A stretch of DNA of 64,000 nt from Vinca minor (lineage: Eukaryota > Streptophyta > Magnoliopsida > Gentianales > Apocynaceae): assembly GCA_026122235.1 (NCBI GenBank), contig JAOCZM010000134.1, positions 6,386,001-6,450,000 on the forward strand, in the 5' to 3' direction. The translations under genes were made by a program, and so were the position numbers. The stretch's first letter is position 1. Each line of letters starts with the position of its first letter. Below are positions 11,173-22,413 of this stretch, piece by piece. The notes under the pieces were generated by a model. It worked only from the letters and a program-made list of their open reading frames with translations, was not told the DNA's origin and searched no databases.

Positions 11173-11860
11173 ATGGAAGACCGTAGTTGGATATATATGG
11201 ATTCGAATAGTAGACCTCGTCATAGTCAAGAATTTATAGCGGGATTGAAAGCGATTTGTGGATTTCGCGATTAGTACATCCGCTAATGTACAAATTGATG
11301 GGATTAGGTGTCCTTGTGGGGTTTGTAAGAATAAGTATTTTCATACGTTTGATACTGTGAAGTATCATCTTGTTATGAACGGATTTGTGACTAACTATTA
11401 TAATTGGACATGTCATGGTGAGGCATTCATTCCCATGCCTCAAATCCAGTTTGTTCATGAAATGGATAATTATAAAAGACACACGATACCGAACAATTAT
11501 CGAGATATGATTATTGATGCTGCAGGACCAAGTTTTAATGAGTAGCAAAATAGGGACGTGGAAGAACCTCCCAATCCAGAGGCACAAAAGTTCTATGACA
11601 AGTTGAAAGCTGTTGATAGCCCACTGTACAATCGTTGTACAAACCATTCACAGCTTTCGATGACTGCCAGGATGTTGAGCATTAAGTCCGAAGACAACTT
11701 ATCTGAAACTACAATAGATAAATTTGCGCAGTTGATGAAAGAGGCACTTCCTCCAAATAATAATGCTTTAGACGACTTTTACAAAATTGTACTGGAATTT
11801 GATGTTTCTGATGTACGCGACACATATTCGTCATCGCTTCCATATGCAGACATACTGGGT
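11173..11860 (+). pseudogene. TNP2-like CACTA transposase, N-terminal fragment (Transposase-associated domain)
   Basis: ATG at 11173 starts MEDRSWIYM, the usual opening of TNP2/TNPD proteins. A one-base shift around 11250 moves the reading to the frame holding IRCPCGVCKNKYF and NYYNWTCHGEAF, hallmarks of the transposase-associated domain. A stop at 11543-11545 separates this from a further segment (EPPNPEAQKFYDKL, MKEALPPNNNAL, 11558-11830) typical of the region before the Transposase_21 core. The catalytic core is absent: the match ends near 11850, where Sirevirus-type repeat sequence begins. It is clearly a fragment. Whether it belongs to the element starting at 5002 is uncertain. Confidence 0.8.
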
Positions 11861-11861
11861 C

Positions 11862-12060
11862 TTCTTGACATTTCGTGGACGAAGGGTGCGACGATGTGCT
11901 TCGTCTGCGCATTCGTCCGTAAAGATACTGGGAGCTTCTGAATATTTTTCGAAAGCTGGGCCTCTATCGATGCACTACGTCCTCGCTTCGTCCGTGTTGT
12001 GCGGACGAAGGGCTTGAACGACGCTTCTTCTAGGCGATCGTCCGAGCTTGTCTTGGAAAA
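11862..12060. repeat. Sirevirus-type CGGACGAA repeat cluster (fragment)
   Basis: Direct and inverted GGACGAAGG and CTTCGTCCG motifs are packed in ~190 bases abutting the truncated TNP2 fragment. They match in style the clusters at 2884, 23890 and 29085. This is probably an LTR or internal scrap of the Sirevirus-like family. Confidence 0.45.
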
Positions 12061-13284
12061 ATTTACAGTGTTTTCAAATCATGTTTAAAGCTTTACTTAC
12101 TTCTAAAACCTTTTCTAGCATTCTTTAAATGTTTTTTTTTAAAATGTTTAAGTTCGGAGTCAAGTTCATGTACGTGAATATTTTGGGGAAAAGGAATATG
12201 GGATTTTGTCAAAAAATGCTCCATCCCAAGGGTGTTTGAACTCTATTGGGCTAGTGTAGCTCATTCCTTTACTATCTCGCCAATGCCTTTTTGGACGACT
12301 ACGCGGAGAAAGTGTGGATGAGGATTATGAGGAGTGATCACGAGGACCATCGTTAATGTAAGAGATGTCGAGAATTTTAGTGTTTGATGTTGAACATGTA
12401 CCTCTTTTAGTAAGTATGTTACAAGTGTATTGAAGACAACCATTGTTTCTCTCAATGAACTATGTAAGCCATGAATGAAGTTTATTAATTGAAGTCTTTT
12501 GAACTTATAATTTTATACAGGTTCGGTATCTTATTGGCGAATATGGTACTACCAGGTCATTACCCAAGTAAGGCGTGTAACAAAAAGTGGTAACAGAACA
12601 GGTTCGAACCTTAGACTTTAAATTGATGAGAATAGACTAGGTATGAAATGAGAATCTGGGAAGGACTTGTGATATTTTTTAAGATGTGATCTTTGTGTTG
12701 GAATTTAGGATTAGGAGTTATGTGTTTACCTTTACGCTTCTATGTGTTTATTTGAGAAGTTGATGCGATTTGAATTGTATTAGCTAGCTAGCTTAGGTTT
12801 TACTTCTTAATTTATTCTTTTTTGGTTTGTCACTTGGGTTAAAGATGACAAGGTAAAGGGAGGGATATCGTTGAGGAAAGTGAATATGATATGTTGATAG
12901 CTTCCTTTGGGCGTCGGGTGTTCGGATAGGCAGATGAGAGGGTTCCACGATGACCACAGTTGTACCTCTAGTGGGCATGAGTTATGTAGCTCAACCTCTG
13001 CTAGTTAGTACCGGGTTTGCACTTGAGTTAGCAGCAGCTCTTACTATGCTTGCACATGTATAACAAAACCAGCATACGCAAACTACACAGACTGCATGCG
13101 TTCCATGGGATCCGAGGTTTGAGAGGGATCTGAGATCATACTATGAGTGTATGAGGAAGATAAGGATGCATGACATCATTTTATGGAAACGCGGGTCCAG
13201 ATCAAATTGAGAGGTGGATAGAGCGAGATGGAGCGAGAACTAAGAGATTATAAAGTGGTACGGAGAATGCTAGGACTACAGTTG
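12061..13284 (+). other. Degraded LTR-element leader and possible gypsy gag scrap
   Basis: A degenerate primer-site-like stretch, TGGTAACAGAACAGGTTCGA, occurs near 12588. Near 13080-13240 the plus strand reads as short interrupted gag-like peptides such as DPRFERDLRSYYECMRK. No frame is long and no zinc knuckle is visible. The assignment to a gypsy leader/gag is tentative. Confidence 0.25.
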
Positions 13285-13497
13285 TGTTTGATCAACATAT
13301 AGTTTATACAAATCAAGTTCAAGCATGGAGTAATAAAAAAGAATAACATAAGAACTTGAATGTAAAGAGTAGAGTTAGAGACGACGAACACGACAATTTA
13401 TAGTTGTTCGATCACAAAGACCTACATCCACTACCTTAGGACACTCCTAAAGATTTCAACACTTCACTATGAAGTTCCCTTCGCAACAAATGCAATG
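13285..13497 (-). mobile_element. Sirevirus-like element 2, distal part of 3' LTR
   Basis: About 210 bases closely match 28320-28510 in the 5' LTR of the same element, including the conserved blocks ATCCACTACCTTAGGACACT and TAAGAACTTGAATGTAAAGA. The match stops at 13497 where the LTR of copia element 1 begins, so copia 1 sits inside this LTR. Confidence 0.7.
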
Positions 13498-14883
13498 TGA
13501 TATCTGAATTGATTTATGGGCATAAACTCGTCATATGCACACATGAATTGTCCCATGAAGGATCCGCTCATACCATGGGAATCGAAAAACGCACGAAAAA
13601 TACTTACGAATATTCGTTAATGGATTCTGATTTCGGATGTTGTGATGCGACCACCAAAGCCCTCCCTCGTGGAATTGCTCTCTACCGAGTATTCACACGA
13701 CGAAAGCGAGTTGCGAGTGATAGCTCTTCGTTTTCTCGATTTTCGAAATCTAGAGAGAAATGAGGCATAAATCTTTATTTCAGGTAATAGTTTTGAGGCT
13801 ATGAAAAAGGGTAACCATAGTGCTTCGGCCAAAAGAGATTATATAGGCGTGAGAGTTTTTTCCGAAAACCAACTCCCACGTAATCCCAACCTCTTCTGGT
13901 AGTGGGAGTTTTATCGCATAATAACTCTCACGTAATCCCAGATAAAACAAAATACCGAAAATGCCCCTCTTTAATCTCTAATTCGAATAATAACATTTTA
14001 TTATTCTCAGAAAAATAATTGTCAGATACAATGAACCTAGACACATTCTAGATTCATTGAATTTGGACATGACTCTCGTTAACTCGTCTGTGCGTGTGAC
14101 TCTGTAGGTTCATATCACAATCGGAATGAAAACACACCTAGTAGTATGTGTTCATAAATCACAAGCTGTTCCTAGCAGGACATTGTGACTAACCAGAGTG
14201 AATGAATGTACGGTGGAACATAATATCAATCCACTATTTAATCTCTTTGTCTCGCGATATCCAAATTATGCATAAGACATGGTAGTTGTCACCCTTATAA
14301 AGCTTAATTGTATTTATGCTTGATCTCCAGGTAGACTGTTCCAACAAATAGTATTTAATAACCACTTTATTAAATATATTTGAGCACGGCCATGCATTTG
14401 AAAAGTCTTCCCTATCGAGGGGCCCATTGATATCTCTCTCTAATAAGAGAGGGACAAATCCCTTACAATGCCTCTCACATTCAAGCCATGATAGGATACT
14501 ACATCCGATTAAATGTAATGTCCTACTAAGTCAAAAAGTATCTTCATTCATACTGGAAACGATGGAGACATAAGGTATAAGGATTCCAAATAGGAAACCG
14601 TGAAGTATTACTTCCCAATAAATTGTATATATGATATGATTTGTATCCATTACACATGATCAGTATAACATAATCATCAATAAAACATTATACTAGTTTT
14701 ATTTCATTGTATAGAACATTACTTAAAACTATGGACAATCATAATAGTAATTGCATAAGCTAATGAGTTTTACTATCAAATCACATATTTGATGTTCAAA
14801 ATAAAAATTAACTATTCAAATGATATGTTCAAAAAATATATAAAACGTACAACATATGCTAATGGTCCTAGGGCACTACTACA
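13498..14883 (-). repeat. Copia element 1, 3' LTR
   Basis: Minus-strand LTR starts TGTAGTAGTGCCC at 14883, after the purine tract GTGGGAGAT, and ends ...CA at 13498. At 1386 bp it matches in block order the solo LTR at 26411-27942 and the 5' LTR at 55715-57251, with many substitutions and indels. No gene is inside. Confidence 0.8.
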
Positions 14884-14893
14884 ATCTCCCACT
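14884..14893 (-). other. Polypurine tract of copia element 1
   Basis: GTGGGAGAT on the minus strand, between the RNase H remnant and the LTR start. Confidence 0.65.
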
Positions 14894-14939
14894 TGCCCTA
14901 GGTCCAATAATACATGATCCTCAATCCCATTGACCTAGT

Positions 14940-16140
14940 ATGACTCTCATGTTTAGGTTACGGGAGTGACTTGTTCAATGGATCTGCAATGTTGTCGTCT
15001 GTATGAACTTTGTAAATTTTAATGTCTCCTCTATCAATGATCTCTCTAATCAGATAGAAACGCCAGAGAATATGTTTGGATCGTTGGTGAGACCTAGGTT
15101 CCTTAGCTTGTGAAATGGCACCAGTATTATCACAATAAAGGTCAACTGGGTTCACAATGCTAGGGATGATACCGAATCCATCAACAAAATTCCTTTTCCA
15201 AAAATGCTTTTTTAGTTGCTTTAGAGGCAGCCACATAATCAGCATATGTTTTAGAGTCGGCTACATTTTCTTGCTTTCAACTCTTCTAGCTCACATCACC
15301 TCCATTCAAACAAAACACAAAACCAGATTGCGATTTGAAGTCATCTACGTCGGTCTGGAAGCTCGCGTCTGTGTAACCATTGAAACCGGACTTTCTTCCG
15401 GACCTCCGTAAACTGAGAACATATCTTTAGTCCTTCTTAAGTACTTAAGAATGCTCTTGATTGCAGTTCAATGTGATCAAATTGATATCTGCTAGTCATA
15501 CTTAAAGCGAATAAGACATCCGGGCGAGTGCATATAATGGCATACATAGTAGACCCAATGGCTGAAGCATATGGGATCTTACTCATGCGCTTTTGATCTT
15601 CCTTTGTGGAAGGTCCTTGAGTTCTGCTGAGTTTAATGTCGTGTGACATGGGCAAGAATCCCTTTTTGGAATCTTGCAAATAGAACTGTTTTAGTACCTT
15701 GTTAAAGTATCCACTCTGGCTTAGACCAATCATTTTGTTGGATCTATCTCTATAGATCCTTATACCCAAAATATATGTAGCCTCGCCTAAGTCTTTCATG
15801 GAAAAGCACTTCCCCAACCAAGCTTTTACGCTTTGTAATGTGGGGATGTCATTTCCAATAAGTAAGATGTCATCCACATAAAGCACAAGGAATACTACTG
15901 CATTATTAGTCACTTTCCTATAAACACAAGGCTCGTCTTCGTTCTTAATGAAACCAAATTCTTTAATTGCTTCATCAAAGCGACGATTCTAGCTTCGAGA
16001 TGCTTGCTTTAATCCATAAATGGACCTTTGAAGCTTACACGCTTTGTTTGGATTTGATGAATCAACAAACCCCTCAGGTTGTGTCATATACACATCCTCG
16101 AGAAGGTTTCGATTAAGAAACGCAATCTTAACGTCCATTT
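14940..16140 (-). pseudogene. Copia element 1 reverse transcriptase and RNase H (broken)
   Basis: The longest RT piece (15437-15913) contains the copia active-site motif YVDD in LYVDDILLIGND, followed by MKDLGEATYILGI. Upstream, QMDVKIAFLN near 16120 supplies the first catalytic Asp, but a stop follows DYEI at 16142 and another lies near 15988. The RNase H segment (14958-15245) carries DLYCDNTGAI and ends ADPLNKSLP, a usual copia C-terminus. Frame is lost between 15437 and 15245. Nonfunctional. Confidence 0.85.
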
Positions 16141-16141
16141 G

Positions 16142-17872
16142 CTATATCTCATAGTCATAATAAGCGGCTATGGCAAGTAAAATCCTAATAGATTTTGTCA
16201 TAACGACAAGAGAAAATGTTTCATCATAGTCTATACCATGTATTTGTTTATAACCTTTTACTACTAGTCGAGATTTAAAAGTGCGTACATTACCATCCAT
16301 GTTGGTTTTCTTTTTGAAACACCATTTGTTATCAATGATCTTACACCCTTCGGGTGGGTCAACCAAAGTCCACACTTGTTTAATATGATGATCATCAGTT
16401 ATGAGAAATCCATATCTCTCAGGTTGTTGATGTACCCGACTTGACCTCCTTGGGCCTTGTGCTAAAGATTGAAGCTCAATATCAACACGTGAGCTTGTTT
16501 GAAGTTCCAAAGTTGGTTCATATATTGTTTGGGGATCTTGAATTTCCTCAAGATGGATCTTACTCCCACTTTCCTTTTTGGAAATAAATTCCCTTTCAAG
16601 GAATAAATCATTACGAGCAACAAACACTTTGTTCTCTGATGGAAGATAGAAGTAATATCCTTTAGTTTCCTTATGATATCCCACAAATAAACACTTGTCG
16701 GATTTAGGGGCGAGTTTATCAGATAACAGGCGTTTTACATACGCCTCGCATCCCCAAATTATGAGAAATGACAAACTAGGTCGTTTCCCCAACCATATCT
16801 CATATGGAGTTTTCTGAACCGCTTTAGAAGGAACTCTATTCAATATGAATGCAGAAGTTTCTAGGGCGTAGCTCCAAAAGGAAATTGGAAGACTGGTTTG
16901 ACTAATCATAAATCGAATCATATCTAGTAAGTTGCGATTTCTTTGTTCTGACACACCATTCCATTGTGGTGTGCCAGGAGGAGTTAATTGTGAAACAATT
17001 CCACAACCTATAAGATGTTCGTCAAACTCTTGGTTAAGATATTCACCACCTCGATTTGATTAAAGTATTTTAATACTCTTACCAAGTTGATTTTGTACTT
17101 CATTTTGGAATTCCTTGAATCTTCCAAAAGATTCTGATTTATGTTTCATTAGATAGACATAGCCATATGTACTGAAATTATCTGTGAATGTGATGAAGTA
17201 CTGAAACCCTCCTCTATCAGTAGTGTTTATTGGTCCACATACATATGTATGTATGAGGCCCAATAAATCAGAAGCTCTCCCACTTTGTCCAGTAAGGGGA
17301 GCTTTAGTCATTTTGCCTAACAAACCAGAATCACATGTCTCATAAGACTTTAAGTCAAATGATGTCAGAATCTCATCTTTATGGAGTTTTGATATGCATT
17401 TCTCGTTAATGTGGCCCAAACGACAATGCCAAAAGTAGGTTTGGTTTAAGTCATTTGATTTAAACCTCTTTGTATTTATGTTATAGACGGGCTTGTTAAT
17501 GGATTCATCGAGGTTAAGAATATAAGGCCCATTCATGAAAGAGGCGTCTACATAAAAGATACCATCTTTATGAAGGGTACAAATTTTATTCTTAATATTT
17601 AGTTCAAAACCATCAATATCAAAACAAGAAACTGAAATAATATTTCTAATCAAAGTTGGAACATAAAGACAATTATTCTGTTGAATAATAAGGCCACTTG
17701 GCAAAACTAAATTAAATGTCCATGTAGCTACAACAACAATTCTTGCTCCATTCTCTACTCTCATGTCCACTTCTCTTTTTGCCAGTGATCTACTCCTTTT
17801 GAACCCCTGCACATTTGCACAAATGAGAGATACACAACCGGTATCTAAAACCCATAAAGTAGGAGCAGACAT
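16142..17872 (-). pseudogene. Copia element 1 protease, integrase and start of RT (one nonsense codon)
   Basis: From 17872 leftward: a protease with WVLDTGC active site; the GAG-pre-integrase HHCC-type motif (FWHCRLGH ... CDSGLLGK); the integrase core with YFITFTDN; a TAA near 17058 where the sequence otherwise continues SNRGGEYL; NRNLLDMIRFMI and a PYEIWLGKRPSL motif; and the RT start KQVWTLVDPPEG. The frame is the same on both sides of the TAA, so a single nonsense change splits a long polyprotein frame. Upstream, another TAA near 17889 separates it from gag. Copia 3 has a Tyr codon (TAT) there, so the polyprotein was once continuous. Confidence 0.85.
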
Positions 17873-17887
17873 GTTAATCTCAATAAC

Positions 17888-18726
17888 TTAAATACTTGAA
17901 GAGACATTCAAACTGGCTTTCTCCTTTTTTTTCTCTTCCAAATAGAGCTTGTAATTTTGTTTCCAATGACCTAGTTCATTGCAATGGAAGCAAACCCCTT
18001 CCTTTGGTGCCTTGGCCTTGGGCTTGTTGCCTATGCCCTTCTTGGCCATGGGCTTTCCTTTTCCTTTTCCTTTGTTCTTCTTGAAATTTCCCTTTTGAAG
18101 CATTAAGACATCAGGTGTCTTCTTAATGTTCAGTTTAGCTTGTTTGAGCATCCCGTGTATCTCATGTATGGACTTCTCCATGGCATGCATGTTGAAGTTC
18201 ATGAAAAATTGGTCATACTCAGGTGAAAGTGAGCCCAAGATCAAATATGTGTCCATGTCATGACCTACGGGAGACCCAAGTTTCTCAAGTTGGTCAAGAT
18301 AGCCCTTCATCTTAAGAACATGTGCACTCACAAAGGTGCCAGTGACCATCTTGTAACTGTTCAATGCCTTTGTGGTGAGGAACCTTTCTTGACGGGCATG
18401 ATCTTGGAACATTTCCTTGAGCTGGCCCATCATCTGGAAAGCATCAACTTCTTCAAACTGTTTTTCAAGCTCAGAGCTCATTGCGGCTGACATGAGACAA
18501 GTCACATCGTTATAATAGTCCACATACTTCTTCCAAGCATCTTTCTGAGCTCTAAGGGCGTAGTTTGCAAGCTGTTCAGGAATATCAGTGTCGAGAACAT
18601 ATAACTTTCTTTCCTGCTTAAGGACAATCCTTAAGTTGCAGGCCCAATCAAGGAAATTAGACCCACTCAATTTTTTTCTTTTTGAAGAACAGATCGCAAT
18701 GAATTGTGTGAAGTGTTGATTGCCAT
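17888..18726 (-). pseudogene. Copia element 1 gag
   Basis: Gag of the UBN2/copia type with LSGSNFLDWACNLRIVLKQ, a Lys/Gly-rich linker, and a zinc knuckle starting CFHCNELGHW in which the last Cys of CX2CX4HX4C is Tyr. By comparison with copia 3, the real start is the ATG at 18726 (next to AATGGCAA), in a different frame from the rest. A run of T (plus strand) near 18670 is the likely site of a 1-base shift. Nonfunctional as it stands, but well preserved. Confidence 0.8.
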
Positions 18727-19555
18727 TATCTACAATAAAAATTATTTGCAAAGTCAATAATTAGTTTTTTAGCAAAAACTTTCCACAATTTCAACACTTG
18801 ATAAAATAGTGGAGAAAACCATTTTACGATAGTTATAAGAAAGCTTTGGCTTGTCACCCATAATTAAAGTAAAATCAACCCATGGGAATGACATCTACAA
18901 GTCTTGGCTATTTCCCATGTTATACCCTAGGCTCAAAACTATTTTGATAGCCTAGTTAAGTCGAACCATGTTTAAGCTTATGGAAATCACTGTTTTCCCA
19001 TTTGCTTTGGCCTAGATAACCACTCATCTGTTGCTTTGGCAAGCAAACAAAATGATGTTCCAAGCTTAAGAAGTGCTTAGAAAATGGTTGACATTTTAAG
19101 ACTTAATTACGAAAGTTTTTAGTTTAACGAATATGTTGTTAGATTCCATAAGACAAAAATTAAGCATAACATGCATAATACAAGATAGATAAAGTAAATG
19201 TGAGATAACATGGCCTAATCCTATGATGACTCCCATGAGTCTTGTGGGAGCCAATGGTGTGTCAATCTAAGTCAATACCCATATCATGGATAGTGTCTTC
19301 GATCCAGCATCCTCCAGTCTTGTTACATGATTGCGTGGGCATACCCAGCCTTCAAGATAAAGAAATAAAACTAATCTAAGTAAGCGATTACAATTTTACA
19401 ACATTGAAAAACAGCTCGCAGACCGTATTATAAAATTACAACCCAATAAATGTAAAACAAGAGGGGGTATAGTAGGCCATGTTATTCACCATGCTAAAAC
19501 TCACTTAAAGCATAATAAAGTCAAGTAACGAATACAAATATGAACTCTTAGGGCT
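18727..19555 (-). other. Copia element 1 untranslated leader
   Basis: Aligns in blocks with 57840-58637 of copia 3: GCCTACTATACC, the GCTTGCCAAAGCAACAG block, and the block with GGCTCCCACAAGGC. No coding potential. It ends abruptly near 19555, before the primer site and 5' LTR would be reached. Confidence 0.65.
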
Positions 19556-19840
19556 GCAACTACATCCAGGTTGATCTTCCTTTTTCTTGTCTTTGCAACT
19601 ACATCCATGACATGTGGATTGACTTCAAGCTTGTGTCTTGTAGTCTTTCAAAGTGTAGCTTCGTCTTGTGTGTATAATGTTTACTTTGATGTACACAAGG
19701 AGCTATCTTACCATTTCCATCAATGTTGGTGTGAGTATATGGATCCTATCATTAAAAAAATTCTCCCACAAAACATTAAAACTATCAATGTTATGATATC
19801 ATCAAAACAAGATTGATCACATTAGCCCTTAGGGCTTAAA
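19556..19840 (-). mobile_element. Sirevirus-like element 2, proximal part of 3' LTR
   Basis: Matches 60-308 of element 1 block for block, ending in GGGCTTAAA next to the purine tract. The distal part of the same LTR is at 13285-13497. Copia 1 and a deletion lie between. Confidence 0.75.
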
Positions 19841-19858
19841 ATCTCCCCCTTTTTGATG
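19841..19858 (-). other. Polypurine tract of Sirevirus-like element 2
   Basis: Minus-strand AAAAAGGGGGAGAT immediately before the LTR start, a typical copia plus-strand primer. Confidence 0.75.
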
Positions 19859-19985
19859 ATGACAAAACATTGATGCAAATGGGACAAATATATAAAAGGA
19901 TAAAACATTAAGGCACATAAGAATGCATGCATAAGATAAGGGTATAAGGGTTTGACGGATCTAGGTAAGTAGATGTTTACAAAAA

Positions 19986-20312
19986 GAAATGGAAATTTCT
20001 GAAGAAGAGATCAACCAGGGGAAAGTAGAAAAATGATTGATGTTTCTTGTGCAAACAAAAGGGACACTTCGCCAGAAACTGTCCAAATAAATCAAAACAC
20101 AACAATTCATGGACCAAATCGCTCCCCATCTCGAAGGAGAAGAATATTCTAATGTTAAATCTTTATTTGAGCTTACTGACGACCCATCACCAGGATTTTT
20201 AATGGCCATTGCTTACACGGATGAAGAGAACAGTCTTCCTGATCAAGATTCTGATTATGACTCTTCTGAACCTTTCTTTGCTATCTCTGAAACAGTCCCA
20301 AAACCACCTATT
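19986..20312 (+). pseudogene. Fragment of a viral-type gag (endogenous pararetrovirus-like), opposite strand to the host element
   Basis: The plus strand encodes a complete CX2CX4HX4C zinc knuckle (codons at ~20047-20086) followed by an Asn/Lys-rich link and then, in another frame, an acidic Asp/Ser-rich segment ending near 20300. This order resembles the C-terminal coat/gag region of plant Caulimoviridae, where a CCHC knuckle precedes an acidic tail, but some gypsy gags are similar. Element 1 lacks this segment: its sequence passes directly from the GTAGATGTTTT block to the CCCTTATCTC block (432-485). So ~327 bases were added to element 2. No protease or polymerase is present. It is a short relic, not functional. 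Confidence 0.45.
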
Positions 20313-21359
20313 CCCAATCCCTTATCTCCCATTTTGCAAATACTTAAGTTTTCTCCTTTTATGAAAATACTCTTCTTGACACATTTGCAATGTTATAATT
20401 TCTCCCCCATTTCGTCAAAATAAAAAAGGGTAATAAGAGCGCCAAAAAGATAATCATTTTCTCCTCCTTTTTGTTGAAAAATAGAGATCCAAATGATCAA
20501 AAAGATGAAAGTCTTTTTACAAAGTACTTCAAGTTTGAATATGTGGAGAAGCTCAATGGTCTAATAGATTGATAAAAGATGAAAAGTAGAATTGAATCTA
20601 AACACAAAACAAAAAATAAGAAGAAGGACAAAACTTTTAAAAAAACTTGGTTGATTTTAAAATAAGAAGAGTCCAAAATGACATATAAATATAAAGTATA
20701 TCATATGGCTAAAAAATGAAATATCAACCTAAGCTTAAACTCAAATGAGATATATGAATGAAACCTTTTAAGCACAATCTCTCCGTTTCTCAAAGGTACA
20801 ATGTTAGCTATTTGAGTTGAAAACAAGTTTAAAAGTATAGCTAACAAAGTATATATGAAAGTGGTACCATGAAAATACAAGATAAGTACATGTAGCACAA
20901 CCATAAGAAAGTTGATGATCATCTTTTACATACAATACTCCTTTATATCTAGGATAACACGTAAAGGAAATTCCTCTAGAAGTTGATGGTTAGCTAAGAG
21001 AAGTTAAAAAACTCTTAAAACAAAACTAACCAAAAACCATATAAGATATCAAGAGGAAAAGAAGATTAAGAAAATGATCTCTGAAGATATAAAGGAGATT
21101 ATATGTAAGAGATACATATAACACACATATAACTCCTAAATATCTTACACAAGTTTGCTAAAAGAGTTAAAACGATGAAAACGAGCCAACACGTGATGTG
21201 ATGGTGTAAAACTTAAAAAAATAAGCATTCATCACATTTATTAGGAGGTAAAGGATAAAAAAACATGAAAAGCCCCCCCCCCAAAGATGTGCCCATATTA
21301 AAAAACAATAACACTTACATAATACATAGGATGAAGTTTGAATATTGCTCAAAGTTGAC

Positions 21360-21420
21360 TGCTCCGGTTTACCGCATGATGCCTCTGGTCGACCGAGGTA
21401 CCCTTTTCTAGTCGACCGGT
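21360..21420. repeat. GGTCGACC palindrome cluster
   Basis: Two GTCGACCG-type palindromes plus one decayed copy, in the same relative place as the cluster at 1372-1456 of element 1. Confidence 0.55.
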
Positions 21421-22413
21421 CTAATTGCAAAAAACAAATATACCTGCAATTTCAATATAAAAACTAGTCAAAAGCAGTTCAAGGCACATAACAGGCATAT
21501 TCAACGTCACACGCATAGTTTATAAAACATTCTTATGCTTATAGACTATCAACCATATAGACACGTGCTTAAGATATGAATATAAACAACGCAAAGGTTC
21601 CCAAAAGCTATAAAGATTAAGTTTAACGTACAACAAAGCATCCAAAATCTCCCCAAAAGCATATTGCAAGAATATTAGAGGGGAGGGGGGGTTCAAAAAG
21701 ATCTTTCATAGAAAGGATCAAGATATAAAGCTCACTAATATAACATGCTCATAAAATCACGACAATAAAGAACAACATGTTATAAGCAACAAGGTTCCCC
21801 TTTAACCCAAGCAATTCATACAAGAAAATAAAAATAAAAAGAACGACAATAGCTATGCTAAGGGTACACAAGGGATAACAAAGGGAAATTCCATGAAAAA
21901 TGAAATGTAATACAAGGAAATATAAAGAGATTGAGTTTAGAAATTTCTCATTTAGTTGAATATTTACTTCTTGAACTATGATTTTCTTCAATGAGATTCT
22001 TTGTCCTTCTCAATCTTCTTGATCATCTTGAGGATCTTCATTAATTTGTGAAGTTTTAATCATCTTTCTTGGTTGAAGATTTCTCAGCATCTTGATCCAA
22101 ATTCATGTCCTTTGGGCTCTTCATCTTTTTCTTCTTCTTGCTTGTTCTCTTTTTCTCCATTGATTTAGTATCCCTATAAGAAATAAAAATGAGCCAAAAA
22201 CCAAGGCAAGTCAAGTGCTACCAAAGACTAAAAGAGAAATAAACAAACAAGACCAAAAGAAGCAACAAAAAAATCAACATAAAGACCAAAAATAAGATAA
22301 AGTTAAAGTTAAATATCCTTACAATCCAAAATAGAGATAAAGAGAGACACAAAATACATGAAAGCATAAACAATAACATGGAGATGAAATGAAGTTCTAT
22401 TCTATATGATATC

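Larger units (their letters stand above)
13498..19555 (-). mobile_element. Copia element 1 (minus strand), 5' LTR missing
   Basis: Order along the minus strand: leader (19555-18727), gag, protease, integrase, reverse transcriptase, RNase H, purine tract, 3' LTR. The 5' LTR is absent: the leader stops near 19555 against Sirevirus-type LTR sequence. Coding frames carry several stops and shifts. Gag and protease strongly resemble copia element 3 at 58638-59856, so both belong to one family. Confidence 0.85.
19841..22410 (-). other. Sirevirus-like element 2, 3' untranslated region
   Basis: Collinear with the 3' UTR of element 1 (309-2056), with extra purine tracts near 20409 and 21276. Exceptions are an inserted foreign segment at 19986-20312 and a GTCGACC cluster at 21360-21420. 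Short open frames on either strand look like chance. Confidence 0.5.
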
